Positions 54,836 to 64,000 are shown, counted from the first letter of the stretch. The stretch: DNA of 64,000 nt from JACWAE01 sp963847595 (GCA_963847595.1 CAWKAJ010000002.1:310001-374000); one strand, 5' to 3'. The notes: a model not told the origin generated them from the letters alone. A program made the numbers and translations.

Positions 54836-55339
54836 GAGCGAGGGAAACAAGTCATCCTTCTATCACACAACAAGAAATGGATAGACCAGGTTCGTAAGGG
54901 TTGTCGCTCAATAAATGGCCTGTACTACGAAATTACCGGATATACAAAAGTTGGTCCACATATTCAAGTTTTTCCATGGTGTAGTTGGCGAGAACGTCTT
55001 GATGAGGTGGATGCAATCTTGAAAGATCCAACAGCTAGTAGCGTGAGATTGCAGCAGGCTGAGCAGGAAATACGCCTTGTTGTCGCAGAGTTGACTTCAG
55101 AAATGTATTTGACGAAAAAGGGCACTAAGAAAGATCCCAACAAGCTAAACGCGGGGCAGGTAAGAAAAGCATTATTGGAATGCGGTATAAAGAATGATTT
55201 GGCGGATCGAATTAGTCAGACTTTCGAAACAACAGACAATTCTCACCACGCTCCTACGGACTATGCTGCGCATCGGCAGAGAATCAAGTGCTACCATGAT
55301 TGGGCTCATGAACTAGCAAAACTTGCTGTCGCTTCTTGA
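54836..55339 (+). pseudogene. Zinc-hook ATPase, C-terminal fragment
   Basis: Immediately after the IS end the frame reads ERGKQVILLSHNKKWIDQVR, then YYEITGYTKVGPHIQVFPWC. The SHN motif is the switch-His region of RecF/SMC-like ATPases. It continues to HELAKLAVAS (167 residues). Signature and Walker B motifs are missing between the two fragments, so insertion was accompanied by loss of perhaps 100-200 codons. A GTG at 55007 could restart translation of the last 110 residues. Confidence 0.65.
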
Positions 55340-55624
55340 TGTTCCAGATATCCGCGATTGATTTCGTACTTCTCGAGCAAGCAATTAGCCAATGTTCAGC
55401 GTCAACAATAATGGGCCAATTGGGGGCCAAAGCCTAATCAACGCTGTACGGCTTGCTCTCGCTATCAACGAAATGTACCAAAAAGAAGTGTTTTTGTAGT
55501 ACTTTGTGATTCCCCCTCGCCGCACAAGAATTAAAGCAACTCCCCCTTCTTGAACTACCTTCCGAAATGCTATTTCTCGCCATGTGTCTAGGAATCCTCT
55601 CAAATATAATGTTATAATTCCCTC

Positions 55625-58498
55625 ATGGACCAGACCTATGTCTCCCTCGACCTCGAGACCACCGGCCTCAACCCTGATACCGACGAAATCATCGAGATCG
55701 GCGCCATTAAGTTTCAGGGTAAGGAGGTCGTTGATGCCTTCCATACCCTGGTCAACCCGCAGCGCCTGTTGCCTTATCGCATTCAGCTTCTTTGCGGCAT
55801 CGCCCAGGCTGAGTTAGACGCTGCCCCTCCGTTCTCGGATATATCCAGCGGGCTTATCTCCTTCCTCGATAACAACCCCATTGTGGGGCACAATGTCTCC
55901 TTCGACCTCGGCTTCCTTGCCAGGAAAGGCATCAAGCCGCCCGATGCTACCTACGATACCTGGGAACTGGCGACTATTCTACTTTTTCAGCTATCCGATT
56001 ACAGCCTCGCCTCGGTAAACAAACACCTCGGCCTGTCCATCCCCCATCATCGCTCCCTCCCCGACGCCATAGCAACCAAGGAGCTGTTCGTCGCCCTTCT
56101 CGACCGTGCCTACCAGCTCGACATCGCCACTGTGGAAGAGCTGGTCCGCCTGGCCGAAAAATCGGACTGGGCGCTCGGCTCCCTTTTCAGAGAGATACTC
56201 AGGTTCAAAACCAGGACAGCGTTCTCCGATACCCGCAGCCCCAAAGCTGCCAGGGGCGAAGATAAAAAGCCTCTCTGGGAAGCCAAGGCCAAGCAGCCTC
56301 TAACCCCTCGCGCTGAGAAAATCCCTCTGGACGCAGATAATCTCTCCCAAATCCTTGGGGCCGATGGCCCGCTGGCCAAAGCCTTCCCCGGCTATGAGCA
56401 CCGCCCCGAGCAGATTCGCATGACCCAGGCCGTGGCGCAGGCGCTCAACAACAGCGAGCACCTCATCGTGGAAGCAGGCACAGGCACCGGAAAGTCGGTT
56501 GCCTATCTTCTGCCTTCCATATTCTTCGCCTCGCAGAACAGCCTGCCCGTTGTCATCTCCACCAACACCATAAACCTGCAGGAGCAGCTCATCGGCAAGG
56601 ACATCCCCGATTTGCTGCAGGCGCTCGGGAAGGAACAGGAGACTATACTTAAGGACCTCAGGGCAGTTCAGGTCAAGGGCAGAGCTAATTACCTCTGTCT
56701 GAAGAGATATGAGTCCTTGAGGAACAGCGACAGGCTCTCCCTCGACGAAGCCAGGCTTCTCGCCCGCATCAGGGTCTGGCTGCTCTCCACGCAGAGCGGA
56801 GACCGCGCTGAGCTCAACCTGGGCGGCGGCGAGTTCTCCATCTGGAATAAGCTCTGCGCCGAGTTCGACGAGCGGCTGGAGAGCCAATGCCAGCACTACC
56901 AGCGCGGCACCTGTTATCTCTTCCGTGCGCGCAAGGCTGCCGAAAGCGCCCATCTCATCGTGGTCAACCACGCCCTGCTTCTGTCCGATATGGTTGCCGA
57001 CAACAAGGTCCTGCCTCCCTATAATCACCTCATCATCGACGAAGCGCATCACCTTGAAGAAGAAGCGACCAGGCAACTGGGGTATCAAATCACCCAGTGG
57101 GACCTCTTCGAACACTTCAACCTGTTCCGACAGGAGGTCGGGGGACAGCGCAGCACCGGCCTCCTTGCCTGGCTGAATGACTGCTTCCGTGGCAGCACTG
57201 TAGCCTTATCCAGACAAAGGCAGGTGAAACAGCTCGCCGAATCGCTCAGCGAAAACGTGGACAAGGCGCGTGCCGGCGTCTCCAAGTTCTTCGACAGCCT
57301 CCGCGATTTCATCGAGGGCCATGCCTCTGACCAGGGCGAATATGACCGCAACCTGCTTTTGACATACTCCAAGCGAACGCAGCCGGGCTGGTCCAGGGTT
57401 GAGATTGCCTGGGAAGACCTGGGCCTGGTGCTCAGCGCCATCGCCGATGACTTAGACCATCTCTACACAGGCATGGAAGACCTGGCCGAAAACAAGGTGT
57501 CCGGCTACGATTACCTCATGCTGGAGATAGCATCCCTGCTTTTCCGCAACAAGGAGTTGCACCAGAAGCTGGACTCCCTGGTCTCTCATCCCAGTCCCGA
57601 CAATATCTACTGGCTCACTACCAACATGCAGAACAACTCGGTGGGCATGTACACCGCTCCCCTCAGCGTGGCCAGTCTCCTGGAGAAATCGCTGTTCACC
57701 TCCAAGGACAGCGTTATCCTTACCGGCGCTACGCTGAGCACAGAAGGCACCTTCGAGTACATTAAAAGCAGGCTGGGACTCGAATATACCGGCGAGCTCC
57801 TTCTGGGCGCCCCTTTCGACTACCCTAACGCAGCTATGATTTACCTGCCCAACGATATTCCCGAGCCCGGAAGCCCGGGCTATCAAAAGGCGGTGGAGAA
57901 AACGCTTATCGACCTCTGCCGCGCCTGCAAAGGGCGCACGCTGGTCTTGTTCACTTCGCATTCCGCGCTGAGAAATACCCAGGCCGCCATCCAGTCCCCT
58001 CTGGAGGAAGAAGGTATCCTGGTGCTGGCTCAGGGTGTGGACGGCTCGCCCAAGCAGCTTCTCACCGCTTTCAAGGCCAATCCCCAGACCGTGCTACTGG
58101 GCACCTCCAGCTTGTGGGAGGGCATTGACGTCGTGGGAGAGGCGCTCAGCGTCCTGGTCATCGCTCGGCTGCCCTTCAGCGTGCCCACGGAACCCATATT
58201 CTCCGCTCGCTCCGAGCTGTTCGATGACCCCTTCAACCAGTATGCCATTCCCCTGGCCACCATTCGCTTCAAACAGGGCTTCGGCCGCCTCATCCGCAGC
58301 AAGACCGACCGCGGCGCCGTGGTTATCCTAGACAGGCGGCTGCAGACTAAGGGCTATAAGTCGGCTTTCTTCGATTCCATACCGCAGTGCACTATGGTCA
58401 AAGGCTCATCGCGCGACCTGCCTGCAGCGGTCACCCAGTGGCTCAAGGGAGAGCCCAAGGGCCATCGCAAAGGCCAGTCCGCACATCTCCCCAAATAG
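55625..58498 (+). CDS. dinG: DinG-family exonuclease-helicase
   Basis: 957 residues. Residues 1-165 are a DnaQ-type 3'-5' exonuclease (YVSLDLETTGLNPDTDEIIE, VGHNVSFDLGFLA, HRSLPDAIAT). From about 250 follows a superfamily 2 XPD-like helicase: Walker A EAGTGTGKSVAYLLPS, DEAH in HLIIDEAHHLEEE, and late motifs LFTSHSALRNTQ and GTSSLWEGIDVVGEAL, GFGRLIRSKTDRG. Cys in NYLCLKRY and ESQCQHYQRGTC may hold an iron-sulfur cluster. TATAAT ends 6 nt before the ATG, so the mRNA may be leaderless. It is likely to unwind R-loops or damaged DNA. Confidence 0.9.
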   Translation: MDQTYVSLDLETTGLNPDTDEIIEIGAIKFQGKEVVDAFHTLVNPQRLLPYRIQLLCGIAQAELDAAPPFSDISSGLISFLDNNPIVGHNVSFDLGFLARKGIKPPDATYDTWELATILLFQLSDYSLASVNKHLGLSIPHHRSLPDAIATKELFVALLDRAYQLDIATVEELVRLAEKSDWALGSLFREILRFKTRTAFSDTRSPKAARGEDKKPLWEAKAKQPLTPRAEKIPLDADNLSQILGADGPLAKAFPGYEHRPEQIRMTQAVAQALNNSEHLIVEAGTGTGKSVAYLLPSIFFASQNSLPVVISTNTINLQEQLIGKDIPDLLQALGKEQETILKDLRAVQVKGRANYLCLKRYESLRNSDRLSLDEARLLARIRVWLLSTQSGDRAELNLGGGEFSIWNKLCAEFDERLESQCQHYQRGTCYLFRARKAAESAHLIVVNHALLLSDMVADNKVLPPYNHLIIDEAHHLEEEATRQLGYQITQWDLFEHFNLFRQEVGGQRSTGLLAWLNDCFRGSTVALSRQRQVKQLAESLSENVDKARAGVSKFFDSLRDFIEGHASDQGEYDRNLLLTYSKRTQPGWSRVEIAWEDLGLVLSAIADDLDHLYTGMEDLAENKVSGYDYLMLEIASLLFRNKELHQKLDSLVSHPSPDNIYWLTTNMQNNSVGMYTAPLSVASLLEKSLFTSKDSVILTGATLSTEGTFEYIKSRLGLEYTGELLLGAPFDYPNAAMIYLPNDIPEPGSPGYQKAVEKTLIDLCRACKGRTLVLFTSHSALRNTQAAIQSPLEEEGILVLAQGVDGSPKQLLTAFKANPQTVLLGTSSLWEGIDVVGEALSVLVIARLPFSVPTEPIFSARSELFDDPFNQYAIPLATIRFKQGFGRLIRSKTDRGAVVILDRRLQTKGYKSAFFDSIPQCTMVKGSSRDLPAAVTQWLKGEPKGHRKGQSAHLPK

Positions 58499-58516
58499 CT
58501 TTTCGGAGAGGCTTAT

Positions 58517-59911
58517 ATGAAGCAGATTTACGATTACATTGACGACCACTGGCAGGACGGTGTTGCAGACCTCGTGCGGCTCTGCCGCCAGCCCAGCATC
58601 AGCGCCCAGGGAGTGGGCATGCCCGAGATGGTCCAGCTTCTGGCGCAGGTCATGGGTGAATATGGTGTAAGCACCCGCATCCTCCCCGTTCCCAAAGGCA
58701 AATATCCTGTAGTCTACGGCGAAATCGCTGGCGCATCGCCAACCACTATCCTTTTCTATGACCACTATGATGTCCAGCCTCCCGAGCCCCTGGAGCTGTG
58801 GACCTCGCCCCCGTTCCAGCCCGTACAGCGCGAAGGCAAGCTGTTCGCGAGAGGGGTCTCCGACAACAAAGGCAACACCGTTGCCCGCCTTCTCGCCCTC
58901 AGAGCTTTCCAAAAGACGAAGCGCAAGCTTCCCATCTCCGTGAAGTTCATCATCGAAGGAGAGGAGGAGATAGGAAGCACTAACCTCGGCTCTTTCGTCA
59001 AGCGCAATCGCCGCCTTCTCCAAGCCGACGCCTGCATCTGGGAGTGCGGTGGGGTCAACTGGAAAGACCAGCCCATCATCATGTTCGGCCTCAAGGGCAT
59101 TCTTTATGTCGAGCTAGAGGCGCGCGGAGCCTCGCAGGACGTCCACTCCTCGATGGGCACAGTGGTGCCCAACCCGGCCTGGCGCCTGGTATGGGCTCTT
59201 GCCTCCATCAAAGACATAGACGAGAATATCCGCATCGCAGGCTTCTACGACAATGTCACACCACCGACCAAACAGGAGATTAAAGCCATTAAAGCCATCC
59301 CGCGGGATGACGAGGAAACGAAACAAAGCCTCGGGCTCAAGGAGTTTGTCAAAGGGGTCACCGGGTTCGAATACAAGTCCCGCTATATCCTCGAGCCCAT
59401 CTGCAATATCTGCGGCATCTACTCCGGCTACACCGGCGCCGGTTCCAAGACAGTCCTGCCCTGCGTTGCCCGGGCCAAGCTCGATTTTCGCCTCGTACCC
59501 AACCAGCGTCCCGAAGAGATCCTTTCCAAGCTGAGAAAGCATCTCGACAGCCACGGCTTCTCTGACATCACCATTGCTCCTACCACAGAAGGGGAAAATC
59601 CGGCCCGCACCCCGCTGGACTCCCCCTTCGTGAATATAGTCGCGTCCACAGGGAAGGAAGTCTTCGGAGCCGACCCTGTGATAATGCCCGCCATGGCTGG
59701 CAGCGGCCCCATGTACTATTTCACAGATACGCTGGGCTTGCCCACCGCTGGCATCGGAGTGGACTATCTGGGTTCCAGGGCGCATGCTCCCGACGAGAAT
59801 ATCAGGCTCGCCGATTTCATACTGGGCACAAAGCATGTGGCTGCCCTTCTGGAGCGCATGGCTTCGGACTGGCATCCCGGGCCAAAAGGAAGGAGCAAAA
59901 AATGGAAATAG
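58517..59911 (+). CDS. M20-family dipeptidase
   Basis: 464 residues. Metal ligands are visible in LFYDHYDVQPPEPLE (H-x-D), ARGVSDNKGN, IEGEEEIGS (catalytic Glu plus ligand) and PAMAGSGPMYYFTD, with the final His in GSRAHAPDENI. The dimerisation domain sits at about residues 195-340. Typical of carnosinase/M20A dipeptidases that cut small peptides in the cytoplasm. GGAGAGG lies 7 nt before the ATG. The following gene overlaps by 10 nt. Confidence 0.9.
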   Translation: MKQIYDYIDDHWQDGVADLVRLCRQPSISAQGVGMPEMVQLLAQVMGEYGVSTRILPVPKGKYPVVYGEIAGASPTTILFYDHYDVQPPEPLELWTSPPFQPVQREGKLFARGVSDNKGNTVARLLALRAFQKTKRKLPISVKFIIEGEEEIGSTNLGSFVKRNRRLLQADACIWECGGVNWKDQPIIMFGLKGILYVELEARGASQDVHSSMGTVVPNPAWRLVWALASIKDIDENIRIAGFYDNVTPPTKQEIKAIKAIPRDDEETKQSLGLKEFVKGVTGFEYKSRYILEPICNICGIYSGYTGAGSKTVLPCVARAKLDFRLVPNQRPEEILSKLRKHLDSHGFSDITIAPTTEGENPARTPLDSPFVNIVASTGKEVFGADPVIMPAMAGSGPMYYFTDTLGLPTAGIGVDYLGSRAHAPDENIRLADFILGTKHVAALLERMASDWHPGPKGRSKKWK

Positions 59912-60177
59912 CTGGCTGGGTAGGTATTGCCTTGACCCAGGTTTTCTACATACCGCAGCTCATCAAGATCCTCAGGAGCCACGATGTCAGTGGCATGGCT
60001 TTGCCTTCTTGGTTCATCCTGGCGATAGGACTGCTCTCTTATCTTATATTTAGCGTATCCGTACACAACAACGTATTCATAGCCGGCAATGCAGCGGGCA
60101 TGATGCAGTCCTTATTTATGATTGCGCTCATCCTGAAATACAGAGGAAGCCAGGCAATCAAACAAAGCGCAGCCTAG
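59902..60177 (+). CDS. SemiSWEET/PQ-loop protein
   Basis: 91 residues, three helices, with the PQ motif in FYIPQLIKILRSHDVSGMAL and a second half SLFMIALILKYRG. Such half-transporters dimerise to move sugars or other small molecules. It overlaps the dipeptidase end by 10 nt in another frame, with AAGGAGC upstream, so it is coupled to it. Confidence 0.85.
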   Translation: MEIAGWVGIALTQVFYIPQLIKILRSHDVSGMALPSWFILAIGLLSYLIFSVSVHNNVFIAGNAAGMMQSLFMIALILKYRGSQAIKQSAA

Positions 60178-60589
60178 TAGAAAAAGAGGTCTTCAGCAAA
60201 CACGTATATCCCCAAATGTAGGGGCATTCACTAATCCGTTCGCCCTGAGCTTGTCGAAGGGTTTCTCCTCCTTTTCTAAAGGGGGATACAGGGGGATTAC
60301 ATAGCCTCCTCTTTCTTTAGAATTTAGCACTTAGGATTTAGAGTTTGCCCTTGGGGGTGCCCCCCAGTTTAAAAAATCCCCCAAGATTGGGGGACTCAGG
60401 GGGCTGAGAACAGATTAATAAACAACCTCATTCAGAGAGCGTTTAGCGAAGGGGGAGTGCAGAGGGGCAGAGCCCCTTTGCCGAGGGCCTTGGGGGTGCC
60501 CCCCAACTCCAAAAATCCCCCAAGCTTGGGGGACTCAGGGGGTTGAAAAGAGTATTCAACCGCTTTTAAGCGAGAAGACAAAGCCAACC
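60178..60589. other. Gene-free stretch with hairpin repeats
   Basis: Contains a CCCTGAGCTTGTCGAAGG motif (about 60243), a partial (60340-60409) and a full (60453-60545) triple-hairpin repeat. No gene is seen. It lies between convergent genes. Confidence 0.7.
60340..60545 (+). repeat. Triple-hairpin repeats (partial and full)
   Basis: Partial copy 60340-60409 (last two hairpins); full copy 60453-60545 with AGGGGC-AGA-GCCCCT, GGGGGTG-CCCCCC and CCCCCAAGCTTGGGGG. Confidence 0.88.
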
Positions 60590-60808
60590 CTAAGCGTTGG
60601 TTTTCACATCACTGAAAGGCTTCTGCACCGCCGAGCACTTTTTACACACAAAAGCCAGACCGCAGACATCCCATTGAGTCACGATAGAGCCGCAGCTATC
60701 CTTAACGTTCTCCGCCGAGGGGAAATGTATCTTCCCGCCGCAGGAAATACAACTGACCGCATATATCTCATCCAGAGGCTTGCCGCAGACACTGCACACT
60801 TCTTCCAT
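60590..60808 (-). CDS. Small double zinc-ribbon protein
   Basis: 72 residues with three CxxC pairs: CSVCGKPLDE, CISCGGKIHF and CKKCSAVQKP, plus CG in WDVCGLAF. Enough ligands for two zinc ions. It lies downstream of the CCA-adding-type gene, 7 nt after its stop (minus strand). Function unknown. Confidence 0.65.
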   Translation of the reverse strand: MEEVCSVCGKPLDEIYAVSCISCGGKIHFPSAENVKDSCGSIVTQWDVCGLAFVCKKCSAVQKPFSDVKTNA

Positions 60809-60815
60809 CTATCCC

Positions 60816-62090
60816 TCAGCGTTTCCCCTTAGCCAGGCACTTGCGGACCAGCTTCCTCTCCGCCTCCCTGGTCTTTACCTCCCCGTTCAGCTTTGCTTCC
60901 TTGAGCGCTTTCAGCAGCGCCCCCATCCTCTTGCCCTCAGCAACGCCCATCTTCTTCAGGTCGTCGCCGCTGAGTGAGGTCTCCACAAACCTCAGGGTGG
61001 AGAGATAAAGCTCAAGCCTCTGCCGCACCAGCGCAGAATCCGTGACCAGAACCGCAGCCTGTATCGTCTCAGGACGATGACGCTCAAGCAAATAATAGAC
61101 GCCGCTCGGCTTGAGCTCCAGCGCTGTCAGGCCTGGGAGAGCCCGTTTCAAAGCCGGAATATCTTTTAGCACCCGCGCCACTTCCGCCCCGAACTTCAAA
61201 CGCTCCACGAAAGACTTCAGTGCCTCGTCATCAAGACGCCACGCCAGCATCACCAGATAAAGGTTCACATCCGGCTTGGAGCCGCCGCTCGCCTCGCGAG
61301 CCCTGTCGAAGTGTTCGCCCAGCCAGCCATTCCCCTCCAGCGCCGGGTGCAAATGCCTGAGCACACCCAGCCACTCAGCCCGATAGAAGACCTTCTCCGG
61401 GTAGTCCTCCTCCAGGATGCGTTCCAACTCATGGCGCAGCCGGTCCCCGCTCACCCTGTCCATGATAGCTGAATCGCGCCGTAGCTGGGTCGTAGTGTCA
61501 AACTCCAGCCTGAAACCAAGGCGCTGCTCGTACCTGATAGCGCGCCAGACGCGGGTGGGGTCGTCCTTAAAGCTCCTCTGATGTAACACCCTGACCAGGT
61601 GCCGGTCCAGGTCGTTCTTTCCCCCGTAGGGATCGACCAAATCCCCGAACCGCCCGGGCTCGACGCTCGCAGCCATAGCGTTTATCGAGAAATCCCGCCG
61701 GTACAGGTCCTCCTGGATGTTGCCCGGCTTTACTGTAGGCAATGCAGCAGGCTCAGCGTACGTTTCTAACCTCGCGGTCACCAGGTCGATACTGAAGGCA
61801 TCCTGACTGAAGGTAGCGGTGCCGAATCGGGGGTGAGTCACCAACTTCCCGTCTCTGCCCTTAGCGAGCTGGCGAGCCAGCGCCAGGGCATCCCCTTCCA
61901 CCACCAGGTCCAGGTCCAGATTGGGACGCTTCAACAGCAGGTCCCGCACTGCCCCGCCCACCAGGTATACCTTCTGACACCTGGCAGCGCCGATCTCTCC
62001 GGCAGCCTTTACCAGCGCCAGGATTTCAGGGGGCAGATATGTCTCGATATTCTTGCCGATATTAATCAAACCGAAATCTCCAGTGGACAC
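60816..62090 (-). CDS. cca: tRNA nucleotidyltransferase / poly(A) polymerase family
   Basis: 424 residues from a GTG. Head: KVYLVGGAVRDLLLKRPNLD with LDLVVEGDALALA (DxD metal pair), then RRDFSINAMAAS and DDPTRVWRAIRYEQRLGFRL, the conserved class II motifs. The C-terminal part is helical and basic. It adds or repairs the tRNA CCA end. At least three tRNAs here already encode CCA, whereas tRNA-Lys does not, so it is needed. It could also be a poly(A) polymerase. Confidence 0.9.
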   Translation of the reverse strand: MSTGDFGLINIGKNIETYLPPEILALVKAAGEIGAARCQKVYLVGGAVRDLLLKRPNLDLDLVVEGDALALARQLAKGRDGKLVTHPRFGTATFSQDAFSIDLVTARLETYAEPAALPTVKPGNIQEDLYRRDFSINAMAASVEPGRFGDLVDPYGGKNDLDRHLVRVLHQRSFKDDPTRVWRAIRYEQRLGFRLEFDTTTQLRRDSAIMDRVSGDRLRHELERILEEDYPEKVFYRAEWLGVLRHLHPALEGNGWLGEHFDRAREASGGSKPDVNLYLVMLAWRLDDEALKSFVERLKFGAEVARVLKDIPALKRALPGLTALELKPSGVYYLLERHRPETIQAAVLVTDSALVRQRLELYLSTLRFVETSLSGDDLKKMGVAEGKRMGALLKALKEAKLNGEVKTREAERKLVRKCLAKGKR

Positions 62091-62157
62091 TATTATATCA
62101 GGCGTTTCAATACCCTGATACGACGCTGGGCAGCAGATTCTATTCGGGGGGACCTGC

Positions 62158-62187
62158 TTGACTTTTACTCCAGCCCTGTAATATAAG
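62158..62187 (+). promoter_or_regulatory. Possible promoter of the ATC-hydrolase-like gene
   Basis: TTGACT (62158-62163), 18-nt spacer, TATAAG (62182-62187), about 100 nt before the ATG at 62291. Confidence 0.4.
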
Positions 62188-62290
62188 CATGTATAACCCT
62201 CGGAGACCCTTATAAAGTTAGTCGAGGATATTAAACATTTGAAGGCACGGAAGCGAGAGAGCGCTGTGCTTTCCGAAAGGGAGACGCAAC

Positions 62291-62854
62291 ATGAAGAAGG
62301 AGCTAAAAGACTACAGCGGTCCCTACAACCATCACCTGAAATGGGAGGATTTCTCTAAAGAGTTCCTGGTCAAGTTGATGAAGTCATGGCAGGGTGCCTA
62401 CCTGGGCATCCAGGGCGCCTGGGTCCAGGTCGTCTCCGAGAAATATGGCTCCGAAGCTGCTGACGCCTGCGCTCTGGCAGCTCTCCTTCTGCAGGCCGAC
62501 AGAATGATTCCCGTGTGGGTTGAGCTGGGGAATATCAAGCTGAACACTGTCCTTGATTCCCTGAAGGTTATTCAGTTGGCTCCCGACGGCCATACCGAGT
62601 CCGAGCTTTTCGGCGGGGAAGTCGAAATCAAGAGTCCCAATCACATCATATCCACCACCACTAAATGCATCACATGTGAGTTCCTGGAAGCATTCGCGCC
62701 TGAGAGGATACAACAGCTTTGTTATACGATGGAGCAGCCGGTAATGGAGAAATTTCTTCATAACCCGAAGATAAAGGTGACGCCTCTGGAGCGGCCTCCC
62801 CGCAAAAGCCCCGATGAGCCCTTCTGCCGGTGGGAGCTCAAGATTGAGGAATGA
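62291..62854 (+). CDS. DUF6125/ATC-hydrolase-like protein
   Basis: 187 residues. SGPYNHHLKWEDFSKEFLVK, a region ending KYGSEAADACALAALL, GEVEIKSPNHIISTTTKCIT and FLEAFAPERIQQLC resemble the L-2-amino-thiazoline-4-carboxylate hydrolase-like/DUF6125 family, whose true role is unclear. GGGAGACGC precedes the ATG. The next gene starts 54 nt later. Confidence 0.65.
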   Translation: MKKELKDYSGPYNHHLKWEDFSKEFLVKLMKSWQGAYLGIQGAWVQVVSEKYGSEAADACALAALLLQADRMIPVWVELGNIKLNTVLDSLKVIQLAPDGHTESELFGGEVEIKSPNHIISTTTKCITCEFLEAFAPERIQQLCYTMEQPVMEKFLHNPKIKVTPLERPPRKSPDEPFCRWELKIEE

Positions 62855-62908
62855 AGGGACGAACAATACACCTAGCGTTCTCGCCCGTAAGTTCGAAAGG
62901 AGGCTATC

Positions 62909-64000
62909 ATGAAGCCACAAAGTGATGCTCTTATCTTGCAGACAGGGGACACCCAGTCTTTGCCTTTCTGGAAGGACAAATCATGGAAACACTACCCTTT
63001 CGCCTATAAGGGCGCGGAGGAACATTTTACCTTGCCCTCAGCCATAGGATGGCACCAGGGGTGCGAATCTCAGTCCTGGGACATCGAAGCGTATGTCAAG
63101 GCCAAGGAAAGCGGGAAAATATACACCTTCGTCCATATCTACAGCTACAATGCCATGGGCAAGCTTTTCGGCTTCAGTTGCCGCGTACTTAATGTGGCTG
63201 ATATCGCTGAGAAGAAGCGCTACGTCGATAGAAGATACCATTTCCGGCCATTGCCCACCCTGTATAAACCTCCTTTTGACATCACGGAAGGGAATCTTGA
63301 CATCACCTATCACCCCCGTGGCTCCAGCGTAGACCGGTGGTATCCCAAGAAGGATTCCGCCGGGAATCTGATTCCTTTCGAATACCACCTGGAAGCCTCG
63401 AGCAACGCGAAGTCAGGAGCACAAACGAAGCTTTCTGTCGACATTGAGGCCCTGAAACCGCCTCTATTGGATGGAGGCATGGATTACCGCGGCATGCTCA
63501 CCATGTTCGGGCAGCCGTACACTTTTGCTTTTTGCCTGAGTCCCCGGGTCAAAGTGCGGGGCACTCTTGAGATAGCAGGTAAGACCGAACATATCGAAGG
63601 CGTGGGCAAGGTAGGATTGCAGTGGGCACCCAAACAGTTTGGCAGCAAGAACAAACCCATAAAAAGAATCAAACATCAGTATTTGGGCGGACACCTCAGC
63701 AACGGCTGGGATCTTGGCCTCTGGCGCCAGTATGATACCCTGAGGTACAATCGGCTTTTGCCCTTCTCCGGCGTCTTCGCGCTTTTCGAGGACAACCCCA
63801 TGGCGACGACCAACAGCTACACCTTCGAGCCCATAAGCTATTATCAGAATCGAGTGTGGCCCAGAGAATCGGGGCCCATATTCCGCACGGCTCCCAAGAA
63901 TAGCTATATTACCCATGCTGCCAGGCTGATTGTTCCCGAGTGGGACGCCGACCTTGTTATCTCGCCCGTTCTTGAGGACAACACACAGGCTGTTTTTGTG
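62909..64000 (+). CDS. CrtC/AttH lipocalin-like protein (partial)
   Basis: The frame is open from an ATG (62909, GGAGG 6 nt upstream) through the window end, 364 codons. No signal peptide is seen. GWHQGCESQSWDIEAYVKAK, then YTFVHIYSYNAMGKLFGFSC, an EYHLEASSNAKSGA strand and GVGKVGLQWAPKQFG correspond to the CrtC/AttH fold (carotenoid 1,2-hydratase and related secreted lipocalins). The usual GxGWxDHQW is replaced by VGLQWAPKQ, so hydratase activity is doubtful. It could act on polyprenoid or lipid molecules. Confidence 0.65.
   Translation, partial: MKPQSDALILQTGDTQSLPFWKDKSWKHYPFAYKGAEEHFTLPSAIGWHQGCESQSWDIEAYVKAKESGKIYTFVHIYSYNAMGKLFGFSCRVLNVADIAEKKRYVDRRYHFRPLPTLYKPPFDITEGNLDITYHPRGSSVDRWYPKKDSAGNLIPFEYHLEASSNAKSGAQTKLSVDIEALKPPLLDGGMDYRGMLTMFGQPYTFAFCLSPRVKVRGTLEIAGKTEHIEGVGKVGLQWAPKQFGSKNKPIKRIKHQYLGGHLSNGWDLGLWRQYDTLRYNRLLPFSGVFALFEDNPMATTNSYTFEPISYYQNRVWPRESGPIFRTAPKNSYITHAARLIVPEWDADLVISPVLEDNTQAVFV

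Noticed and set aside
43905..60266. CCTGAGCTTGTCGAAGG motifs as regulator sites
   Set aside because: These short motifs (about 43911, 46432 and 60243) are of a kind widespread as intergenic repeats in many bacteria and show no fixed relation to starts here.

Overview
The window (about 55% GC, dense, both strands used) looks like the chromosome of a Chloroflexota bacterium, most probably of the class Dehalococcoidia. This is an inference from several signs: a tungsten-type aldehyde:ferredoxin oxidoreductase, a PAC2 protein, a DUF362 iron-sulfur protein, a homoaconitase-type LeuC/LeuD pair, a large-type bacterial SRP RNA, many very small zinc-ribbon proteins, and abundant GC-rich intergenic hairpin repeats. 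No rRNA is present, so the placement is not proven.

Layout. 1-4.5 kb: the end of an Ig-like protein, a secreted protein with internally duplicated domains, a decayed zinc-ribbon gene, and an adenylate-forming enzyme carrying a perfect 60-bp tandem duplication. 4.8-8.2 kb: an aldehyde:ferredoxin oxidoreductase operon and a CBS-domain protein, separated by three copies of an AT-rich repeat. 9.3-10.9 kb: a graveyard of mobile elements (an ISNCY fragment cut by an IS3 fragment, which is fused to a serine-recombinase tail) lying against tRNA-Leu. 11-20 kb: PAC2, DUF362, small membrane and zinc-ribbon proteins, a lipoprotein, a tandem repeat array and a HigB/HigA-like toxin-antitoxin pair. 20.4-23.9 kb: a tightly packed minus-strand operon joining a MaoC-type protein, three unknown proteins (one only 44 aa), a macrodomain and a histone-deacetylase-like hydrolase. 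24-29 kb: cysteine synthase, a glycosyltransferase, membrane and metallophosphoesterase genes, and tRNA-Arg and tRNA-His. 29-31 kb: sucC and a frameshifted sucD.

31.6-42.5 kb is the branched-chain amino-acid supercluster ilvD-ilvB-ilvN-ilvC-leuA-[toxin-antitoxin]-leuC-[68 aa]-leuD-leuB. It covers all of isoleucine/valine synthesis from pyruvate except the transaminase and threonine deaminase, plus leucine synthesis to 2-oxoisocaproate. It is peppered with hairpin repeats, and one of them separates two copies of the leuC start. An SRP RNA, a short-chain dehydrogenase, an amidohydrolase, ksgA and ispE follow.

47.4-55.3 kb: a membrane protein, two paralogous phytoene-desaturase-like oxidoreductases flanked by a 177-bp direct duplication, and a Rad50/RecF-like zinc-hook ATPase broken by an intact IS3 element. 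55.6-64 kb: a DinG-type exonuclease-helicase, an M20 dipeptidase, a SemiSWEET-like protein, a CCA-adding-type nucleotidyltransferase, an unknown protein and the start of a CrtC/AttH lipocalin-like protein.

The most notable unexplained structures are the triple-hairpin repeat family (16.8, 24, 35, 36, 39, 44, 45 and 60 kb), the deacetylase/macrodomain operon, the disrupted ATPase locus, and the insertions inside the leucine operon.
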